From: Achromobacter ruhlandii
GTDB taxonomy: Bacteria; Pseudomonadota; Gammaproteobacteria; Burkholderiales; Burkholderiaceae_B
Assembly: GCF_902859695.1 (NCBI RefSeq)
Contig: NZ_CADIJL010000003.1
Coordinates: 186,001-250,000, forward strand
Length of the DNA: 64,000 nucleotides
Direction of reading: 5' to 3'
The position numbers were made by a program, and so were the translations under genes. Shown piece by piece: positions 17,251 through 27,231 of this stretch; position 1 is the stretch's first letter; each line of letters opens with the position of its first letter. Below the pieces are notes generated by a model. It did not search any database, had not been told where the DNA came from, and saw only the letters and a list, made by a program, of their open reading frames with translations.

Positions 17251-18063
17251 CTATGTGCTCAGGCCCGCATCGAACACAATGTCCAGCGTCAGGCGCGTGC
17301 CGGCCGGCTGTTCGCCATCGAGCCGGTCCAGCAGCAACTGGCCCGCGCGGCGGCCCAGCTCGGCCGCGTCCAGTCCCAGCGTCGTCAGGCCCTGAACCCA
17401 TTGCGGCGCGCTGCCGTCCTCGGTGAATCCCAGCACCGCCAGGTCCTGCGGCACCTGCAAGTCGCGGTTGTGGGCCTCCGACACCGTGGCGGCGGCCAGC
17501 ACGTCCGACGTGCAGAACACCGCATCGAAGATCGTATTGGTGGCCAGCAGGCGCAGAAACGCCATGCGGCCATCGTTCAGTTGCTGCGCCTCGGGTTGCA
17601 CGATGTCGGCGACCAGATCCAGCCCGAGCGCGGCCGCGCTGCCGATGAAGCCCTCGCGGCGGGCGCGCTCCCACGGGGTGTCGGCGCTGACGCAGGCGAT
17701 GCGGGCGTGGCCTTTTTCGGCGAAATGGCGGGCCGCCTGCCGGCCGGCTTCGGCATTGTCGACCGTGATCAGGCTGTCCAGCGGGGCGGCCGGCGGACTC
17801 CAGGTTTCCACTACTGGGATTTCCAGCGCCGCCACGGCCGCGCGCAGCTGCGGATCGTCCAGCGGGCCGATCACCAGCGCGGCGGCCGGCGCCAACGGAG
17901 TCAGCAGCGGTAGCAGGGCCGCGTCACGCCACGGAGCGGCGGCCAGGTAGTAGCCGGCAGGCGCCAGCCGTTCGGCGCAGGCTTGCACGGCGCGGGCGGC
18001 CGGGCCGGCGTCCAGCCGGGGGGCGATCAGGGCGATGGGGCGGGGGAGCGGCAAGGTCGACAT
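17251..18063 (-). CDS. LacI/GalR-type effector-binding protein lacking the HTH domain
   Basis: The 270-residue protein starts directly with the periplasmic-binding-like fold (MSTLPLPRPIALIAPRLD) and keeps LacI-family core features: ITVDNAEAGRQAARHF, GHARIACVS, REGFIGSAAALG and VLGFTEDGSAPQW. LacI regulators normally have about 60 residues of helix-turn-helix and hinge before this point. Here an in-frame TGA lies six codons before the ATG, so no upstream HTH can be attached. It may be a sugar-binding or regulatory protein acting without DNA contact, or a decayed regulator. It stands alone between convergent and divergent lip genes. Confidence 0.75.
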   Translation of the reverse strand: MSTLPLPRPIALIAPRLDAGPAARAVQACAERLAPAGYYLAAAPWRDAALLPLLTPLAPAAALVIGPLDDPQLRAAVAALEIPVVETWSPPAAPLDSLITVDNAEAGRQAARHFAEKGHARIACVSADTPWERARREGFIGSAAALGLDLVADIVQPEAQQLNDGRMAFLRLLATNTIFDAVFCTSDVLAAATVSEAHNRDLQVPQDLAVLGFTEDGSAPQWVQGLTTLGLDAAELGRRAGQLLLDRLDGEQPAGTRLTLDIVFDAGLST

Positions 18064-18211
18064 GGGGCAGGCGGCACGGATTCATCAGGCGTGACGATAA
18101 CCCGGCGCGGCCCGGCGCCGGGCCATTCGGGGCGGATTCGGGCGCAGGGGGTAAAATGTCTTCTTTTGTCCCAGACCGCAACGCCGCGCGCGCCGGTCGT
18201 GAAGGTGTTCC

Positions 18212-19219
18212 ATGTCCACGCTTGCCGAGTCGTCTGTGCCCTCGAACGAAGCCGCCGCCGCGCCCGCGGAAACGGCGTACGATCCGACGCAGAAACAGAA
18301 ATCCCAGGCCAAGACGGCGCGCATCCCGATCAAGATCATCCCGGCCGAACGCCTGAAGAAGCCGGAATGGATCCGCGTCAAGGCGGCCCAGCCGGGTTCG
18401 CGCTTCTACGACATCAAGCGCATCCTGCGCGAGCACAACCTGCACACGGTGTGCGAGGAAGCGTCCTGCCCGAACATCGGCGAATGCTTCGGCAAGGGCA
18501 CGGCCACGTTCATGATCATGGGCGACAAGTGCACCCGCCGCTGCCCGTTCTGTGACGTGGGCCATGGCCGCCCCGACCCGCTCGACACCAAGGAACCGGA
18601 AAACCTCGCGCGCACCATCGCCGCGATGAAGCTGTCGTACGTGGTGATCACCTCGGTCGACCGCGACGACCTGCGCGACGGCGGCGCCGGCCACTTCGTC
18701 GACTGCATCACCCACATCCGCGAACTGTCGCCCACCACCCGCATCGAGGTGCTGGTGCCGGACTTCCGCGGCCGCCTGGACCGCGCCCTGACTATCCTGA
18801 ACGCCGGTCCCCCGGACGTCATGAATCACAACCTGGAAACCGTGCCGCGCCTGTACAAGCAGGCCCGCCCGGGTTCGGACTACATGCACTCGCTCAAGCT
18901 GCTGGCCGAGTTCAAGAAGCTGCATCCGAACGTGCCGACCAAGTCGGGCCTGATGCTCGGCCTGGGCGAGACCGACGAGGAAATCCTGCAGGTGATGCGC
19001 GACATGCGCGAACACAACGTCGACATGCTCACCATCGGCCAGTACCTGCAGCCGTCGGAACACCACCTGCCGGTGCTGCGCTACGTGCATCCCGACACCT
19101 TCGCGATGTTCGAGCGCGAGGCCTATGCGATGGGCTTCTCGCATGCGGCGGTGGGCGCCATGGTGCGTTCGTCATACCACGCCGATGAGCAGGCGCATGC
19201 GGCGGGCGTGCCCAACTAA
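18212..19219 (+). CDS. lipA: lipoyl synthase (radical SAM)
   Basis: The 335-residue protein has the auxiliary cluster motif [12 protein letters not shown] (Cys81, 86, 92), the radical SAM motif CTRRCPFC (Cys107, 111, 114) and the C-terminal RSSY serine that ligates the auxiliary cluster. It inserts two sulfurs into octanoyl-lipoyl domains, completing what LipB starts. The first ~45 residues are a variable Ala-rich leader. The gene is separated from lipB by the Sel1 and LacI-like genes. A strong terminator follows. Confidence 0.96.
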   Translation: MSTLAESSVPSNEAAAAPAETAYDPTQKQKSQAKTARIPIKIIPAERLKKPEWIRVKAAQPGSRFYDIKRILREHNLHTVCEEASCPNIGECFGKGTATFMIMGDKCTRRCPFCDVGHGRPDPLDTKEPENLARTIAAMKLSYVVITSVDRDDLRDGGAGHFVDCITHIRELSPTTRIEVLVPDFRGRLDRALTILNAGPPDVMNHNLETVPRLYKQARPGSDYMHSLKLLAEFKKLHPNVPTKSGLMLGLGETDEEILQVMRDMREHNVDMLTIGQYLQPSEHHLPVLRYVHPDTFAMFEREAYAMGFSHAAVGAMVRSSYHADEQAHAAGVPN

Positions 19220-19246
19220 GGCTCCTGCCGTCTCGACGCCAACAAG

Positions 19247-19278
19247 GAAAATGCCCCGCGAAGGGGCATTTTTCTTTT
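19247..19278 (+). terminator. rho-independent terminator of lipA
   Basis: An 8-bp stem AATGCCCC/GGGGCATT (19250-19257 with 19263-19270) with a 5-base loop is followed by TTTCTTTT. It lies about 30 bases after the lipA stop. Confidence 0.88.
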
Positions 19279-19353
19279 CAGCGCCGAGGCATCCTCAAGA
19301 TGAAAGCGTCCCCTTGAAGGCAGCAAGCCGCAGGCGCGGCTGGGGGGCATCTC

Positions 19354-19917
19354 TCATTCCGTGGCCTGGCGCGACACGCGGCTGGTCCAGAACACGTCGG
19401 GCCGGCCTGCTTCGCGGTTCAGGTAGCGCGCCAGCACGAACATCAGGTCCGACAGACGGTTCAGATATTGCCGCACCGGCGCGTTCACCGCTTCCTCGCG
19501 CGCCAGCGCCACCACCGCACGCTCGGCGCGGCGGCAGGCGGTGCGCGCTAGATGGGCCTGCGCGGCCGCGCGCGAGCCGCCGGGGAGGATGAACTCGCGC
19601 AGGGGCGGCAGGGCCGCGTTGTAATGCGCCAGCCGCGCATCCAGGTGCGCAACCTGGGCATCGGCCAGCGCGACGTGGCCGGGGATGCACAATTCGGCGC
19701 CCATATCGAACAAATCGTGTTGGATCGTGAGCAGATCGGCAGCGACGTCCGCCGGCATGGGTTCGGTGAGCAGCAGGCCGATGACGCTGTTCAAGTCGTC
19801 TACATCGCCCAGCGCGGCGATGCGGGCCGCGTCCTTGGGCACGCGCGACCCGTCCCCCAGCCCGGTGCTGCCGTCGTCGCCGGTGCGGGTGGCAATGACT
19901 GAAAGGCGGTTGGCCAT
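19354..19917 (-). CDS. cob(I)alamin adenosyltransferase, PduO type
   Basis: The 187-residue protein begins MANRLSVIATRTGDDGSTGL, the ATP-binding TRxGDxGxT motif of PduO-type enzymes. It has DVDDLNSVIGLL, the arginine-rich RTACRRAERAVVAL helix and YLNRLSDLMFVLARYLNR, which form the trimer active site. It converts cob(I)alamin to adenosylcobalamin. No cobalamin riboswitch box was seen in the upstream 140 bases. The gene is alone on its strand between the lipA terminator and the CusF-like gene. Confidence 0.93.
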   Translation of the reverse strand: MANRLSVIATRTGDDGSTGLGDGSRVPKDAARIAALGDVDDLNSVIGLLLTEPMPADVAADLLTIQHDLFDMGAELCIPGHVALADAQVAHLDARLAHYNAALPPLREFILPGGSRAAAQAHLARTACRRAERAVVALAREEAVNAPVRQYLNRLSDLMFVLARYLNREAGRPDVFWTSRVSRQATE

Positions 19918-20058
19918 GAGATGTCCTTTGCAAACAACCGTCAGGATTGTTGCGTTATTACGGGGAAACTATTGCACAAGGGCGGTATCCTAGCATTGTG
20001 GAAAGCGGGCGCGCGGCAAGACCGGCGCGGCGCTTTCATGGCAATCGGAGGATAGAGC

Positions 20059-20364
20059 ATGGCTTTCAATCGCAAATACACCACGCCCATGGCCGTGGCC
20101 ACCGCGATGGCCGTTGTGTCGCTGGCCACGCCGCTGGCGTTCGCGCAGCAGGCCGACGCCAGCGGCGAAGTGCGGCGCGTGGACCCGGGCGCGGGCAAGG
20201 TCACCATCAAGCACGACGCCATCAAGGCGCTCGACCTGCCGGCCATGACGCTGGTGTACGACGCCGATCCGGCGCTGCTGGCCAAGATCAAGGCCGGCGA
20301 CAAGGTGCGTTTCACCGCCGAGCGCAAGGATGGCAAGTACGTGGTGACCTCGATCACCAATTGA
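20059..20364 (+). CDS. CusF-like periplasmic copper-binding protein
   Basis: The 101-residue protein has a signal peptide ending LAFAQ (cut near residue 29). The mature part has the CusF OB-fold pattern: GEVRRVDPGAGKVTIKHDAI, then LDLPAMTLVYDAD. E. coli CusF binds Cu(I)/Ag(I) with His36, Met47, Met49 and a stacking Trp44. Here the His (52) and first Met (63) are present, but the Trp and second Met positions are Leu60 and Leu65. Metal binding may therefore be weaker or different. No CusCBA genes lie nearby. An RBS-like GGAGG precedes the ATG by about 8 bases. Confidence 0.75.
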   Translation: MAFNRKYTTPMAVATAMAVVSLATPLAFAQQADASGEVRRVDPGAGKVTIKHDAIKALDLPAMTLVYDADPALLAKIKAGDKVRFTAERKDGKYVVTSITN

Positions 20365-20445
20365 ACGGGCGCCGCGCGCGCCGATATGGCGCTCGCCTGG
20401 CACGGGAAGCGCCATCGCTGCCGCAGGCGCCGATATCGAGTCCCA

Positions 20446-20489
20446 ACGCAAAAGCAAAAGGCCCACCGCAATCGCTTGCGGCGGGCCTT
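20446..20489 (-). terminator. rho-independent terminator of hslVU
   Basis: A 14-bp stem (20458-20471 with 20476-20489, one A-C mismatch) with a TCGC loop lies about 38 bases after the hslU stop. Read on the minus strand it is followed by TTTTGCTTTTG. It may also stop transcripts of the CusF-like gene. Confidence 0.8.
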
Positions 20490-20526
20490 CGTGTCTGTGC
20501 CGCCGACCAGGGCCGGGGCGCGGACC

Positions 20527-21861
<1,335 letters not shown>

Positions 21862-21935
21862 GAGGGCGGATCCTTGAAGCGGGGCGATGCTGGGAGGACG
21901 GGCCGCGGCGCCGGGTGGGCGCCGCGAGGCGCGCG

Positions 21936-22475
21936 TCAGTCGCCCAGCGTCTCGATGACGTGGTTCTGGTTGGTGTAGATGCAGAGGTCGCCGGCGATCT
22001 CGAGCGATTGCTTGACGATGGTCTCGGGCGCCAGGTCGGTATTGCGCAGCAGCGCCAGCGCGGCGGACTGGGCATAGGCCCCGCCCGAGCCGATGGCGGC
22101 CAGGCCGTGCTCGGGTTCGAGCACGTCGCCGTTGCCGGTCAGCACCAGCGTGTGCTCGGCGTCGGCCACGATCAGCATGGCTTCGAGCCGGCGCAGGACG
22201 CGGTCGGTGCGCCAGTCGCGGGTCAGTTCGACGGCCGCGCGCATCAGGTTGCCCTGGTGCTTTTCGAGCTTGGCCTCGAAACGCTCCTGCAGCGTGAATG
22301 CGTCGGCGGTGGCACCGGCGAAGCCGGCCAGGATCTTGTCGTGGTACAGGCGGCGGATCTTGCGCGCCGTGCCTTTGATGACGATGTTGCCCAGGGTGAC
22401 CTGGCCATCGCCGCCCAGTGCGACGCGGTTGCCGCGGCGCACACACACGATGGTGGTGGCGTGAAATTGTTCCAT
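21936..22475 (-). CDS. hslV: HslV peptidase subunit of the HslVU protease
   Basis: The 179-residue protein has a six-residue prosequence (MEQFHA) before the catalytic Thr7 of TTIVCVRRG. It keeps the [15 protein letters not shown] lysine region and [13 protein letters not shown] motifs of HslV. It forms the dodecameric proteolytic core used with HslU for heat-shock protein turnover. A strong Shine-Dalgarno AAAGGAAGG precedes the ATG. A sigma-32-like promoter lies just upstream. Confidence 0.96.
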   Translation of the reverse strand: MEQFHATTIVCVRRGNRVALGGDGQVTLGNIVIKGTARKIRRLYHDKILAGFAGATADAFTLQERFEAKLEKHQGNLMRAAVELTRDWRTDRVLRRLEAMLIVADAEHTLVLTGNGDVLEPEHGLAAIGSGGAYAQSAALALLRNTDLAPETIVKQSLEIAGDLCIYTNQNHVIETLGD

Positions 22476-22498
22476 GCGTTCCTTCCTTTGAAAGGACT

Positions 22499-22526
22499 AG
22501 CTGGGGGCGAAGCGAACGAAATCAAG
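22499..22526 (-). promoter_or_regulatory. sigma-32-type heat-shock promoter of hslVU
   Basis: On the minus strand CTTGAT (22526-22521) and CCCCCAGCT (22507-22499) are separated by 13 bases. This is close to the RpoH consensus CTTGAAA-N(11-15)-CCCCATNT. Transcription would start about 15 bases before the hslV ATG. HslVU is a classical RpoH target. Confidence 0.55.
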
Positions 22527-22623
22527 GCTTGCGGGACGAGGAAGAAAGGAGGCGCCCACGCCGCGCCTTCTGCCGGCTGCCTTCCCGGTGAGAGGGGCAT
22601 TCTTGGCATGAGGCGGCCCGGCA

Positions 22624-22662
22624 ATGAAAAAAAGGCCATGCTGGAAACCAGCATAGCCTTTC
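22624..22662 (-). terminator. rho-independent terminator of dksA
   Basis: A 14-bp near-perfect stem, AAAGGC then ATGCTGG with one mismatch, closes on a 3-base loop (22631-22661). On the minus strand it is followed by a T-run, starting 28 bases after the dksA stop. Confidence 0.85.
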
Positions 22663-22689
22663 GATGTGGCGCTTGAATAACGGGACGGA

Positions 22690-23154
22690 TCAGTCGCCGT
22701 ACAGCTTCTGCCGCATTTCGCGCCGTTCCTGCGCTTCCAGCGACAGGGTGGCGGTGGGGCGGGCCAGCAGGCGCGGGATGCCGATGGGTTCGCCGGTTTC
22801 CTCGCACCAGCCGTATTCGCCGCTGTCGATGCGGGCGATGGACTGTTGCACCTTCTTGAGCAGCTTGCGTTCGCGATCGCGGGTGCGCAGCTCGAGGGCG
22901 TGTTCTTCCTCGATGGTGGCGCGGTCGGCGGGATCGGGCACGAACTGCGTTTCACGCAGGTGCTCGGTGGTTTCGCCGGCGTTGGCCAGGATGTCCTGTT
23001 CGAGTTGTTTGAGCCGTTCCTTGAAGAACGCCAGTTGGCGTTCGTTCATGTAGTCGGACTCGGGCATGGCCAGCAATTCCTTCTCGCTGGGCAGATCAAT
23101 CGCCGTATCGCTCGTCGACTTGCTTGATTTTTTGGTTGCTGCCTTGGTAGCCAT
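22690..23154 (-). CDS. dksA: RNA polymerase-binding transcription factor DksA, zinc-ligand-poor
   Basis: The 154-residue protein has the coiled-coil tip DPADRA (Asp74, Ala76) that enters the RNA polymerase secondary channel and mediates the ppGpp response. It has the C-terminal GEPIGIPRLLARPTATL fold. The zinc finger of E. coli DksA uses four cysteines. Here only Cys117 remains (GWCEETG), and the second pair is replaced (TLSLEAQERR). From memory this reduced finger is usual in betaproteobacteria, so the protein is probably functional without zinc. Its neighbour is the zinc/CobW region. Confidence 0.92.
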   Translation of the reverse strand: MATKAATKKSSKSTSDTAIDLPSEKELLAMPESDYMNERQLAFFKERLKQLEQDILANAGETTEHLRETQFVPDPADRATIEEEHALELRTRDRERKLLKKVQQSIARIDSGEYGWCEETGEPIGIPRLLARPTATLSLEAQERREMRQKLYGD

Positions 23155-23280
23155 GAAAACACTCCACTATGAATCGATCCTGGCGCGGGCTTGTCTTCCC
23201 GGTCCGTGTTTGCTGCCTACGCTATTCGTACCCTCACAGTACTGCCTTCGTCGCACCGCGTCACGTATCCAAAAAGGGGA

Positions 23281-24411
23281 TTACCCCGCCAGGCACTGCT
23301 CCAAGCCCCGGGTGAAAATCTCCTGGGGCAGCTTGCGGCCGATGAAGACCATCTTGGTGGACGGCTTTTCGGCCGCGGTCCACGGTTTGCCGGGTTCGGC
23401 GCCCATCATCATGTGCACACCCTGGAACAACATGCGGCGGTTGATGCCCTTCATGTACAGGATGCCCTTGTAACGCAACAGGTCCGGGCCATAGACCTGC
23501 ACCACGCCGCCCAGGAATTCCTCGAGGCGGGCAGGATCGAACGGCTTGTTGGAGCGGAACACGAAGGCGCCGATCTCGTCGTCGTGCTTGGGGTGGTGAT
23601 GATGCGCGTGATTGCAGTGCGCCCCGCATTCGCCGTCGTGATCGTGGTCATGGTCGTGACCGTGGTGGTCGTGGCCGTGATCATGATCGTGGCCGTGCCC
23701 GTGGGCATGGCTGTGGGCGGCATCGGGATGCTCATCGGCCAGGAAGTCCGGGTCGATGTCCAGAATGGAATTCAGGTTGAAGCCGCTGATATCGATGATC
23801 GACTTCAGGTCGGCGTCGCCGAAGTTGACCGGCGTGATGGGCGCGCGCGGGTTCATCCGCAGCAGGCGGTTGCGCAGCGCTTCGTAGTCGACGTCGTTGA
23901 CCAGGTCCTTCTTGGAGATCAGGATGCGGTCCGCGAAGCCGACCTGCTTCTGCGCTTCGGGTTGTTCGTCCAGCGTCGCCATGCCGTGCTTGGCGTCGAC
24001 CACCGTGACCACCGCGTCCAGGCGGTAGTACTCGGCGATGTCGTCGTCCATGAAGAACGTCTGGCACACCGGGCCGGGGTTGGCCATGCCGGTGGTTTCC
24101 AGGATGACGCGTTCGAAATTCAGGGCGCCGGCCTCGCGCTTGGCGCGCAGGTCGGACAGGGTGCGCATCAGGTCGCCGCGCACCGTGCAGCAGACGCAGC
24201 CGTTGGACAGCTCGATGATTTCTTCATCGCTGTCCTGGACCAGCAGGTCGTTGTCGATGCTTTCCGGTCCGAATTCGTTTTCGATGACGGCGACGCGACG
24301 GCCGTGGAATTCGGTCAGGATGCGTTTGAGCAGGGTGGTCTTGCCCGCACCGAGAAAGCCGGTGAGGATGGTGACGGGAACCATTTTGTCCAAACTGCGC
24401 GGGGTGTTCAT
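23281..24411 (-). CDS. CobW/COG0523-family metallochaperone GTPase, His-rich
   Basis: The 376-residue protein has Walker A GFLGAGKTT at 18-26, the metal site GCVCC at 71-75, a switch ETTGMANP and the guanine-specificity SKKDLV. Between about 225 and 275 runs a histidine/aspartate-rich stretch with many HDHDH units. The CobW C-terminal domain follows. COG0523 GTPases deliver metal, usually zinc, to target enzymes (ZigA, YeiR, ZNG1). The position next to zur and znu supports zinc. A second in-frame Met at residue 10 is a possible start. Confidence 0.88.
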   Translation of the reverse strand: MNTPRSLDKMVPVTILTGFLGAGKTTLLKRILTEFHGRRVAVIENEFGPESIDNDLLVQDSDEEIIELSNGCVCCTVRGDLMRTLSDLRAKREAGALNFERVILETTGMANPGPVCQTFFMDDDIAEYYRLDAVVTVVDAKHGMATLDEQPEAQKQVGFADRILISKKDLVNDVDYEALRNRLLRMNPRAPITPVNFGDADLKSIIDISGFNLNSILDIDPDFLADEHPDAAHSHAHGHGHDHDHGHDHHGHDHDHDHDGECGAHCNHAHHHHPKHDDEIGAFVFRSNKPFDPARLEEFLGGVVQVYGPDLLRYKGILYMKGINRRMLFQGVHMMMGAEPGKPWTAAEKPSTKMVFIGRKLPQEIFTRGLEQCLAG

Positions 24412-24786
24412 GGCGAAGCTGCTTGCGTGAAGTAAAGGCGGTTAAACACGGCGGTCAAGCGCTGGGTCTGGCGGCCGGCAGTGGGTGCCGAGTGCCTGCC
24501 AGACATCGCTCGACCGATGTTACTGCCACAGGCTGCGAGGGCCGCCTATCGCGGCCGGACGCAGGATTACAGCACAGTCGGGGGCGGGGGGCAAACCCCG
24601 GGCCAACCCGGGGGCCGTAGCCGCCCAGATCGCGGCTGTACGCCGTCAAGTATCGGGCGATATCACTATTTTGGGGCAATTTTCCGGATTTCAAGGGCCG
24701 GATGGAAAGCGCGCGACGAGCGAGGCGTCGGCCCCCGCTGCCTGATCGCCTGTGGCGGGTCCGGCAGCGGGCAGGGACAGGCCCCG
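24412..24786. other. 375-base gap between zur and the CobW gene
   Basis: No coding frame with family features was found. It should hold the CobW promoter (minus strand) and the 3' end of the zur transcript. A hairpin with 9-bp arms (CCCGCTGCC at 24734-24742, GGCAGCGGG at 24763-24771) starts 16 bases beyond the zur stop but lacks a T-run. No Zur-type TTATG...CATAA box and no cobalamin box was seen. Confidence 0.5.
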
Positions 24787-25302
24787 TCAGTGATGGTGGT
24801 GATGATGCCCGGCGTCCGCGGGCTGCTTCTTCTGGCACTGCGGGCAGAGGGCCCGGATCTCGGTCTCGTGGGTGGCCAGCACATAGCCGGTCTGGGCCAC
24901 GCGTTCGGCCAGTTGACGACTCATGGCGGGATCGGATATCTCGGCGACCGCGCCGCACGCGGTACAGACCACCAGCAGGTCGTGCGGCGCGCCGCCGACG
25001 TCGTGGCAGGCGCTCCAGGCGTTGACGGCATCCAGGCGGTGGATCAGGCCTTCGTCCATCAGGAAGTCGAGGGCGCGGTAGACCGTGGGAGGCGCGGCGC
25101 CAGGGTGCACTTCGCGCATGGCGTCGAGCAACTCGTAGGCCTTGAGACTGCGGCCGTGGCGTAGCAGCAGCTCGAGCACCTTGCGGCGGATGGGCGTCAG
25201 GCGCCGGCCGCGCTGTTCGCACAGCGCTTCAGCGACGCTGAGTTGGGCACCTACGGTGTCACTGCGGGGGGAACGGGGTGGAGCAGGCATGGCGGGCTTC
25301 AT
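24787..25302 (-). CDS. zur: zinc uptake regulator, Fur family
   Basis: The 171-residue protein has a winged helix (LTPIRRKVLELLLRHG, then APPTVYRALDFLMDEGLIHRL) and the structural zinc site formed by CTAC and CPQC, which indicate Zur rather than Fur. Regulatory zinc ligands lie in HDVGG and HDLLVVC. With zinc it represses uptake genes by binding a TTATG-type operator, one of which lies 92 bases upstream between zur and the znu genes. The protein ends in six consecutive histidines, an unusual natural tail that may sense or buffer metal. The first ~20 residues are Pro/Ser-rich and variable. Confidence 0.92.
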   Translation of the reverse strand: MKPAMPAPPRSPRSDTVGAQLSVAEALCEQRGRRLTPIRRKVLELLLRHGRSLKAYELLDAMREVHPGAAPPTVYRALDFLMDEGLIHRLDAVNAWSACHDVGGAPHDLLVVCTACGAVAEISDPAMSRQLAERVAQTGYVLATHETEIRALCPQCQKKQPADAGHHHHHH

Positions 25303-25393
25303 CTGAATAGGGACGCGCGCGACGCGCGAGATGTCAGGAAGGTAGCAGAAAACAACTGGCTACGGGCAAAACCAACCGATCCCAGTTTATTGG

Positions 25394-25409
25394 TTATGAT
25401 ATAACATAA
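25394..25409. promoter_or_regulatory. Zur operator shared by zur and the znu operon
   Basis: TTATGATATAACATAA is an inverted repeat (TTATG...CATAA) in an AT-rich island inside otherwise GC-rich DNA, and it matches the proteobacterial Zur-box pattern GTTATRWTATAAC. It overlaps TATGAT/TATAAC -10-like sequences on both strands, so bound Zur would block both zur and the zinc uptake genes. Confidence 0.8.
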
Positions 25410-25460
25410 TATGCTCAATCAGCCGGCGCCATTTTCCAGTTTTTGCTGCTTGCCGTTTCC

Positions 25461-25627
25461 ATGTCCCGCTCTTCGCTTCTACCCCCGCACCGCGGCAATG
25501 CCCCGGACCCGTGCACTTCCTTCCGTTCCGCCTTCCTCGCTTCCGCTTGGCGCCGCATGGCCTATGCGGTGGCCGCAGCCGCTGCCCTGTGGGCGTTGAC
25601 CGGCTGGGCGCTGGACTGGTGGCCGCG

Positions 25628-25631
<4 letters not shown>
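25461..25631 (+). CDS. small membrane protein leading the znu operon
   Basis: A 56-residue frame ends with a single hydrophobic helix (AYAVAAAAALWALTGWALDW). Its stop overlaps the znuC start (ATGA), which argues for real translation. It is the first frame after the Zur operator. The N-terminal half is Ser/Pro/Arg-rich and could be a leader. No good Shine-Dalgarno precedes the ATG at 25461, and an ATG at 25558 would give only 24 residues, the membrane helix alone. I do not recognise the family. A role in zinc uptake is inferred only from position. Confidence 0.4.
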
Positions 25632-26346
<715 letters not shown>

Positions 26347-26350
<4 letters not shown>

Positions 26351-27213
26351 CGGCGCTGCAATGGGCCGTGGCGCCCTTTCTCGACTACGGTTTCATGCGG
26401 CGCGCGCTGGCCGGCGCCAGCGCCCTTTCCCTGGGCGCGGCGCCGCTGGGCGTATTCCTGGTGCTGCGGCGCATGAGCCTGATGGGCGATGCCATGTCGC
26501 ACGCCATCCTGCCGGGCGTGGCGGCGGGCTTCCTGCTGTCCGGCCTGTCGCTCGGCGCCATGATGCTGGGCGGTATCGTCACCGGGCTGGCCGTGGCCCT
26601 GCTGGCAGGGTTGGTGGCTCGGCTCACGCCGTTGCGCGAAGACGCCAGTTTTGCCGCGTTCTACCTGATCTCGCTGGGCCTGGGGGTTCTTCTGGTGTCG
26701 CTGCGCGGCTCCAACATGGACCTGCTGCACGTGCTGTTCGGCACGGTGCTGGGGCTCGATGACGATGCGCTGTTGCTGGTGACGACGACCGCCAGCGTCA
26801 CGCTGCTGGCGCTGGCCGGGCTCTACCGCCTGCTGGTGGCCGAGTGCCTGGACCCTGGTTTCCTGCGCGCCAGCGGCGGCCGGGGCGGCTGGGTGCACAT
26901 GAGCTTCCTGGTGCTGGTGGTGGTGAACCTGGTGGCCGGGTTCCAGGTGCTGGGCACGCTGATGGTGGTCGGCATCATGATGCTGCCGGCCGCGGCCGCC
27001 CGATTCTGGATGCGCTCCGCGGCCGGCCAGATCCCCCTGGCCGCCGGTATCGGCGTGACCGCCTCGATCGTCGGCCTGCTGGTGTCCTACCACTTCAACG
27101 TGCCGGCCTCGCCCGCCATCATTCTGGCGGCGGGTGTCTGTTATCTGTTTTCCATCGTTGGCGGCCCGCATGGCGGGCTGCTGCGGGCGCCGCGCCGATC
27201 GCGCCGGGCCTGA
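26347..27213 (+). CDS. znuB: zinc ABC transporter permease
   Basis: The 288-residue protein has about eight hydrophobic helices and the ABC-3 family motif (LVLRRMSLMGDAMSHAILPGVAAGF split over the first loop). The ATG overlaps the znuC stop. ABC-3 permeases carry zinc, manganese or iron. Zinc is indicated by Zur and by the His-rich ZnuA. The start and coupling leave little doubt about the frame. Confidence 0.92.
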
Positions 27214-27231
27214 ACCTCAAGGAGATTCGCT

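Noticed and set aside
24412-24786. Possible cobalamin riboswitch or Zur box before the CobW gene
   Set aside because: No B12-box-like sequence and no TTATG...CATAA palindrome is present in the gap.
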